A DNA stretch of 64,000 bases from positions 4,065,501-4,129,500 of the forward strand of contig NC_044019.1 of the NCBI RefSeq assembly GCF_900496995.4. The letters run 5' to 3'. This document shows, piece by piece, positions 59,501 through 64,000 of this stretch (position 1 is the first letter of the stretch; every line of letters begins with the position of its first letter). The notes beneath the pieces are model-generated. The model searched no databases, was not told where the DNA came from, and saw only the letters and a list, made by a program, of their open reading frames with translations. The position numbers and the translations under genes were made by a program. This DNA is from Aquila chrysaetos chrysaetos. Its lineage: Eukaryota > Chordata > Aves > Accipitriformes > Accipitridae.

Positions 59501-62500
59501 CTTAGTCTATATTTTTAGTTCATGGGTAATTCTCAACGGTAGCTGGGTCTATTAAACTTGATTCAGATGTGACAGCTTAAATTGTAAACAGCTGTGAGGA
59601 GTTTCATACTTAATTACCATATTTAAGTTTTTGCCATAAAGCGTTTGCACTTCCATCAAAGATGTAAATAGCTCCGACATTCAAATGAGCTCTCCTGCTT
59701 TGCGAGAGTTAATTGGCACCAATAGGTTTGCTGGGTCTCCTCGCCCCTCCTGTCCGGGACTGCCTGGCTTTTGGGGGATGCCTGTGCTCCGTTTGCGATA
59801 CCCCCTACATCTCCATCCTCCAGGCTACCAGGGGCTGCGGGTTACGGACCCGGATCTGGGTTTGTTTAGTTTGCAGCTTTGTAAAACAAACTCGTGCCTC
59901 AAGGCTCCTGCGAGGCGCCAGCCTTGCAGAGTGTTACTCGTTATCTCCTTGCACTTAAACTGCTCATGAGTTCTGCCTCCTCCTAATGAAACTGGCATTT
60001 ATGTCACTATTTATACATCTCCAGCAACTCAGGCTATTTAAGGTGGTGGGGTTTTTTAATGTTGCTCAAGCTCTCAGCTTGGGGAGGAACGGAGGGACTG
60101 AAGGGGAAGGTGGCCCTGCTCCTGCTGTGGCCCTGGCTGGTGGGCTAAGCCAGCGAGACCCCAGCTTAGCTCGGGGGAGCCGGGGGAAGACCCTGGGATC
60201 TCTCTTGTCCTGCCCTTTGGAGAGAGCTGCATATCCGTGGCGTTTTACCCTGCTGCCTGTTTTTGGAGCATCCTCGTGCACGCGGTCGTGCGCGGTGCCG
60301 GGGAGGGATGGACTGCAGCTCTGCGCGTCCCTCCCCAGCACCGGTGCGGCTGACGGCGGCGTGGTCCGGGGCTCGGCCCGGGCGCTGATTCCCTTCGAGA
60401 TGATGGTCGTTCTGGTGGGTGATGCTCTGCGGCGGGTGCAGCCCAGCCCGGCCCTGGAGCAGGGAGCCACATCCCTCAGGGAGCTGCAAGGACGAGCCCG
60501 GGGCCATGCAGCGCTTGCACCTTGTTTAGATCACGCTTAAGCGTGGGGTGCAGGAAGAGTTGCGCGTGTGCCCCGCGGTCAGGAGCAGCTCTTCTCTCCC
60601 CACCCGTCAGCACGATGGCTGTGACAACCACGTCGCTGCCTCCTCTGTCATCCCATTACACCTAAAGACTTGTCTACAACGAGCTGCGTGTCCTACATGG
60701 AGCGAGGCTCTGCTTCCGTCAATATTTGATCACCCCTCCCCAGCCAGGCGGGGAGTGCGCAGAGCGGAGGACTGGTTGGGTCCAGGTTAATGTGAATCTG
60801 CAAAGCAAAAGCTCCAAATTATTTAAATCTACGTGAGGACCCGTCAATTAACGTGCTGCCTCACCGCTGTCTTTCCAGGCGCAAGCAGTCACCCTCACCG
60901 TAGCCCAGGCCTTCAAAATCGCATTTGAGTTCTGGCAAGCAGCTAAGGAAGGTAAGTTTGTTTTTTTTTTTTCTCCCCTCTTCCTACTCTTCAAGTGAAA
61001 GCTCAAGGGATGATTTTGGGGTTTTTCCAGCTTTCAAGTGCCTTTTCCCCTTGTCCTCCAAATTTCTAGGCTGCTGTTAAGGTTGGTGCAACCTCTGGTG
61101 TGATTTAAGGCATCTTCCAAGTTTTTCTCAGCAGCCTTGTCAATCCACCCAAATTTTGGCTGCGCTCCTTTGTTGCAGGCGGGGCGTGAAGGACCTGGTG
61201 CTTCTCTGGGGTACCTCAGAGCCCTGCCGCTGTTGGGATTTTTTTGCTTTCACCTTCCATGAGATTATAAACACACCCAGAGCCTGGGCTGCTGTGAGCA
61301 GAGGAGACCTGGTGGCCTGTCCCAGCTGTCCCCCCCGTCCTTCCTCCCTAAAAGCTTGTGGGGGAGCGTTCTGCAGGCAGTGGCAGGGTCTCCTTCTTTT
61401 GCAGAGAAGGAGAAGCGGGAAAGGTCCCTCTTGGAAGGAGAAGGGATGAGCAGCCCGAGCTCAGAAGCCCCTGCCCACCCTGACGCACGTAAGTCACCAA
61501 CAGCAGAGCTTTGCTTCGGGCTCAGGGATGGGGAACGTGAGGTCTGCAGGGTTTTCCCTGAACGGGGCAGGCTCCTGGGAAGGCTTTGAAGACCAGCAAG
61601 GAGCAAACATTTTTGTCGTAGCGGAGATGTTGCCCTTGGCAGAGCGCTTGGGACGCCATGGCTGCCTGCCGAGTCCTTCCATCTCCCCCTTAAATATCTC
61701 GTACAGCCCCTCGTACACAGCTGCTGCCACCCCAAATCGGTTTAATTCTGCCCCAGGCAAATTGGCCGTAATGTCCTTACGAGCTCAGCGTGGACCCCCA
61801 CGTCCCAGGTTTGATTTCGGGTTTGTCTCGGACCTGAAACACTTGCCATCCCATTGGCTGAAGGAGATGGACATCCAGGTACCACTCCGCCTCCAGCTCC
61901 CCTAAGGAAGGAGAGGTGCATGAAAATAAAACAATTAAATAGTAAACCCCTTCATACCCCCTCAGTGCCTGGCCGTGGGTCCTCTGTTGCCTCTGAAATG
62001 CAAAACACATAGCTAGGGAGAAGTGGGACAAAAGGCTAATCTCTCTTCCATGCTGGCAGTGGAGATAAGAGGATTTGGCACAGAGGAAAACAGCATTAAA
62101 CTGGGCTTCCTTCCAGGCTGGCATGTCTCATTTCTTCATGTGAAGGCCCAGGACTGGAGGAATCTGTCACGAATGGTGGCACATTGGGATAAGTGAGGCC
62201 CGGGACTGCCACAGGTGTAGAAATGGGCTCTGGTGTCTGCCTGAGGGATGCTCCGCAGCTGGGGTGCTTCTGCATCCCCCCTTAGTGCAGGGTGGATGAT
62301 GGGGAGGATTTGAGGCTTCTCTGAACCAACCCAGCCTGCGGTGTACCGGCAGCCCCCAAGCTACAAACTGTTCTTCACGCAATGCGGGGTTTGCTCTTGG
62401 TCCTATAAAGTAACGATGCATCTTTGTAAGATGGTGAATCGGTGCCGTGGGCTGAGCTGAGGATATCGCCCAGGGTATCCTCAGGGTATATGTTCCCAGC

Positions 62501-63023
62501 CTGGGCTGTGAAGCTCTGGGGTTGGGATGTCCTGAGTGGGATGTGTCAGCTTTGCCTGGGGCTGATCCTGACTCATCCTGAACGTAAGTGGGTACCCAGG
62601 AGCCTCCCCTGATGGCTGCTGGAGGGATGAGCCGGCCGATCCTCCCTTGCGTCCCTGTCGAGAGGGTCTCGGATGCTTGATCTGAGCATCATGAATTACT
62701 CAGGCTGAAGCCACAGCCCCTACTGGGGTGAATGCAGCTCCTCCATGCTAAAATCTGGGGCCATCCTGAAGGAATTTGATGCAACCCTTTGATTCCCCTC
62801 TTCAGGGGAAGCGATTACTGCAAAAAAGCTTGGTTTCGTGTCATCTCTGTTTTCCCCTCCCCTGCCTCATTCCCTCTCCGCTCTGTTCACAGCACCAGCC
62901 ACGGGGAACTTGCTGGATTTAGAAGATCCTGCCAAATCACCCCTGACCAGCAGCGCAAACTCCCCGCACTTAGATAACAGCATGTTTGGGCCCAGCTCCT
63001 CTGTAAATAACAACGTGGTGTGG
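50437..63023 (+). CDS. LDLRAP1: LDL receptor adaptor protein 1 (ARH), 5' seven coding exons, spliced, incomplete at 3' end
   Basis: The coding segments are 50437-50521, 53280-53422, 55026-55138, 57924-58038, 60879-60951, 61405-61488 and 62893-63023. They join in frame to 248 codons. The start MDALKSAGRALLRSPS matches the mammalian N-terminus and has a good Kozak context (G at -3, G at +4). The PTB domain spans about residues 35-176 and reads FSLKYMGMTLVEQPKG, KLQKVTLKVSPRGIVL, ISYCTADKIHDKVFAYIA, FLCTKRKM and the C-terminal helix AQAFKIAFEFW. The clathrin box LLDLE is at residues 211-215. ARH binds the NPxY signal of LDL receptor tails and phosphoinositides through the PTB domain, clathrin through LLDLE, and AP-2 through a C-terminal motif (known for the family). 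The family is about 308 residues long, so roughly 60 residues (the AP-2-binding tail) lie right of the window. Its loss in humans causes autosomal recessive hypercholesterolaemia. Confidence 0.97.
50522..53279 (+). other. LDLRAP1: LDLRAP1 intron 1 (2.8 kb)
   Basis: The intron has a GTGAGA donor and a CTCTCTAG acceptor. Its first 350 bases are a C/T-rich tract listed separately, and the rest is GC-rich. Long overlapping frames on both strands are a by-product of GC-rich sequence with few stop codons, not genes. Confidence 0.9.
50555..50870 (+). repeat. Degenerate homopyrimidine minisatellite (C/T-rich)
   Basis: About 315 bases are almost entirely C and T on the + strand, with loosely repeated CACCCC, CCCCTTTT and CTTTGCTCC units and C-runs up to nine. 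It begins about 35 bases inside intron 1. The complementary strand is G-rich with many G-runs. Confidence 0.85.
53280..53422 (+). CDS. LDLRAP1: LDLRAP1 exon 2: start of PTB domain
   Basis: It encodes KLPENWTDTRETLLEGMLFS followed by LKYMGMTLVEQPKGEEL and AAVKRIVAT, the first strand and helix of the PTB fold. A(50521) plus AG(53280-53281) restores Lys29. The donor is GTGAGT on a codon boundary. Met at residue 52 replaces the Leu I recall in human KYLGMTL. Confidence 0.96.
53423..55025 (+). other. LDLRAP1: LDLRAP1 intron 2 (1.6 kb)
   Basis: This is a GTGAGT to TTCCAAAG intron, GC-rich at the start and more AT-rich after 54000. No gene or nameable repeat is seen. Confidence 0.9.
55026..55138 (+). 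CDS. LDLRAP1: LDLRAP1 exon 3: central PTB strands
   Basis: It encodes AKASGKKLQKVTLKVSPRG and IVLNDSGTNELIENISIYR, with the basic KKLQK patch that in ARH-type PTB domains lies near the phosphoinositide-binding surface. The last Arg codon is split after two bases at the GTGGGT donor. Confidence 0.96.
55139..57923 (+). other. LDLRAP1: LDLRAP1 intron 3 (2.8 kb)
   Basis: This is a GTGGGT to CTTTCAG intron with GC-rich unique-looking sequence. Several frames of 100-165 codons overlap on both strands but have no domain or splice support. Confidence 0.9.
57924..58038 (+). CDS. LDLRAP1: LDLRAP1 exon 4: PTB ISYCTADKIHDKVFAYIA
   Basis: It encodes ISYCTADKIHDKVFAYIAQN through ECHAFLCTKRKM. The ISYCTADK segment is the PTB edge strand that pairs with the NPxY peptide. 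The exon starts with the last base of an Arg codon and ends on a codon boundary at the GTCAGT donor. Confidence 0.97.
58039..60878 (+). other. LDLRAP1: LDLRAP1 intron 4 (2.8 kb)
   Basis: This GTCAGT to CTTTCCAG intron is GC-rich except for a clear AT-rich island at 59218-59690, listed as a candidate element. A poly-T run lies near 59360-59373. No gene is seen. Confidence 0.9.
59218..59690. promoter_or_regulatory. AT-rich island in LDLRAP1 intron 4, candidate enhancer
   Basis: About 470 mostly AT-rich bases lie in an otherwise GC-rich intron. They hold homeodomain-type cores (ACTTAATTACCAT), an E-box (AACAGCTGTG) and AAATTAAAATTTAAG. Conservation cannot be tested here, so this is inference. 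Confidence 0.3.
60879..60951 (+). CDS. LDLRAP1: LDLRAP1 exon 5: PTB C-terminal helix
   Basis: It encodes AQAVTLTVAQAFKIAFEFWQ then AAKE and one base of the next Glu codon. This is the last strand and the C-terminal alpha helix of the PTB domain, whose Phe side chains pack against the NPxY turn. The donor is a strong GTAAGT. Confidence 0.97.
60952..61404 (+). other. LDLRAP1: LDLRAP1 intron 5 (453 bases)
   Basis: It begins GTAAGT with a T13 run just after the donor and ends TTTTGCAG. Nothing else is seen. Confidence 0.92.
61405..61488 (+). CDS. LDLRAP1: LDLRAP1 exon 6: Glu/Lys then Ser/Pro-rich linker
   Basis: It encodes EKEKRERSLLEGEGMSSPSS and EAPAHPDA, after which the last base starts a Pro codon. 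The EKEKR start is shared with the mammalian protein (EEKEKRDK), while the rest diverges, as expected for a disordered linker. The donor is GTAAGT. Phase fits the neighbours exactly. Confidence 0.92.
61489..62892 (+). other. LDLRAP1: LDLRAP1 intron 6 (1.4 kb)
   Basis: This is a GTAAGT to TTCACAG intron. No gene or repeat family is recognised. Confidence 0.9.
62893..63023 (+). CDS. LDLRAP1: LDLRAP1 exon 7: clathrin box LLDLE
   Basis: It encodes PPATGNLLDLEDPAKSPLTS then a Ser/Asn-rich stretch ending VNNNVVW. LLDLE (residues 211-215) is a type I clathrin box that binds the clathrin heavy-chain terminal domain. The exon ends on a codon boundary at GTAAGT (63024). The expected next segment (E-L-D-D-G...) was not found before the window ends. 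Confidence 0.96.
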
Positions 63024-64000
63024 GTAAGTGTGTGCCCGGGACACCGTGGCATCTGCCGAACCGGAGGGATGCAATGCCACCTCCGTTTCGTGTGCTTCAG
63101 GTCCCATCGTGGGGCTTTTTCTGGGATAAACCCTCCCTTGGAGCTCCGGGGCAGCTGAGCCGTTCAGGCAGGGTTTCAGAGATGCCTGAGCAAGCTGGGT
63201 TTCAGTGTCCTACTTGAAATGATCGATTAGTGTTCGAGTACCTACTGCCTTTTTTAGATTCTGTAAATAAATGAATGAGATTGCGAGGCACTCTGAGAAA
63301 TGCCACTGTCAGATAATTGAATATTACTTATTCTTGAGCAGCATTTCTCAGTGGTTTGTCACTTAATTGAGAGACCACCTAACTGCTCTGTTCAGGGGAA
63401 AAAATCATTATGTCCATGGCTTTTGTTTACCGTTCACTAAAATCAGGTTATATTTATGTTCATTATTACTCTTATTTTTCCCTTGTTCTTGTTTGTGGCT
63501 GTATCTGGCTTGTATGAGCATGGATAGCTTCTCTAAAATGTCCTCAGTCATCTGGCTTAATTGTTTCATGGACCGCTAATACAAAAATAACGACCCAGCC
63601 CATGTGCCTGGGTGTGCATCTGTCAGGGAACCTCCTCCATGCCCAAGTGCTCCATCACCAACCAGGCTGGGGCTGGTCTTTGAAGCCCCACTTGATCTGG
63701 GACCTCATCCCTGCCACGTGCCCTCTCTGGAAACACGCTGTCTGCTGAATTTTGGAGAATGGACTGATAAAGACCTTTGCCTGGAGCCTGTTTCTTGAGT
63801 CTGCCGGGTCTGAGCCTGAGGCTTTTCAGGTTAAACCTGAAGATCAACTCTAAGTCATATCAAATCCTGGAGGCTTATGAGTGGTCTCCAGTCCCTCCCT
63901 TCTTGCAGAGTTTTCATACTTTACACATTACATTAAGTCTGTAAGTGCATCACACGATGCCCTCATGCAGAGCCCATCTTCCTGCATGGGAAACCTTTCT
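63024..64000 (+). other. LDLRAP1: LDLRAP1 intron 7, 5' part
   Basis: The intron starts GTAAGT and runs to the window edge. It has an AT-rich island at about 63220-63600 containing an 11-base inverted repeat. No frame encodes the ARH C-terminal segment, so the remaining exon(s) lie outside. Confidence 0.85.
63293..63351. repeat. 11-base perfect inverted repeat
   Basis: CTGAGAAATGC (63293-63303) pairs with GCATTTCTCAG (63341-63351) across a 37-base AT-rich loop. It could form a weak hairpin, but the stem is too short for a microRNA precursor. Confidence 0.85.

Noticed and set aside
63293-63351. MicroRNA-like hairpin in LDLRAP1 intron 7
   Set aside because: The perfect stem is only 11 bases and does not extend inward or outward, which is too short for Drosha processing.
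1-64000. CRISPR arrays, operons, tRNA or rRNA genes
   Set aside because: None is visible; the window is vertebrate nuclear DNA with split genes.

Overview
The window is vertebrate nuclear DNA and almost certainly comes from a bird. It carries split genes with canonical splice sites, a CR1 LINE 3' end, degraded MIR-type SINEs and a solo LTR of a retrovirus family that is abundant in neoavian birds. Two protein-coding genes are recognisable, both on the + strand: the 3' two thirds of MACO1 (macoilin, also called TMEM57) at about 834-16150, and the 5' part of LDLRAP1 (ARH, the LDL receptor adaptor) from about 50437 past the right edge. The same order and orientation is found at human 1p36.11, so this is conserved synteny. 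The species cannot be named from the sequence alone.

Layout. Bases 1-833 are intron. Seven MACO1 exons (834-1012, 1479-1977, 10603-10761, 10957-11139, 11978-12098, 13619-13793, 14944-15146) encode the last 505 residues: the end of the membrane region, a charged Asn/Ser-rich linker and the long C-terminal coiled coil. A 3' UTR follows, with a 44-base T run and an AATAAA at 16126. From about 16.2 to 50.3 kb I find no convincing gene. This spacer holds a CR1 fragment, an antisense solo LTR (21779-22346), several MIR-like relics and AT-rich blocks that look like candidate regulatory elements. A GC-rich CpG-island promoter lies at about 50.28-50.44 kb. Seven LDLRAP1 exons follow (50437-50521, 53280-53422, 55026-55138, 57924-58038, 60879-60951, 61405-61488, 62893-63023), encoding 248 residues: the N-terminal tail, the whole PTB domain and the clathrin box LLDLE. 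The C-terminal AP-2-binding exon(s) lie beyond the window.

The two genes are not functionally linked as far as is known. Macoilin is an ER/nuclear-envelope membrane protein associated with neuronal excitability; LDLRAP1 links the NPxY tail of LDL receptors to clathrin and AP-2.

I found no previously undescribed system. The most interesting observations are a GC-AG intron in MACO1 whose retained reading frame runs into two tandem AATAAA hexamers (a candidate intronic-polyadenylation isoform), a 300-base homopyrimidine tract just inside LDLRAP1 intron 1, an open frame running upstream of the LDLRAP1 start codon, and several AT-rich candidate enhancers in the spacer and introns.
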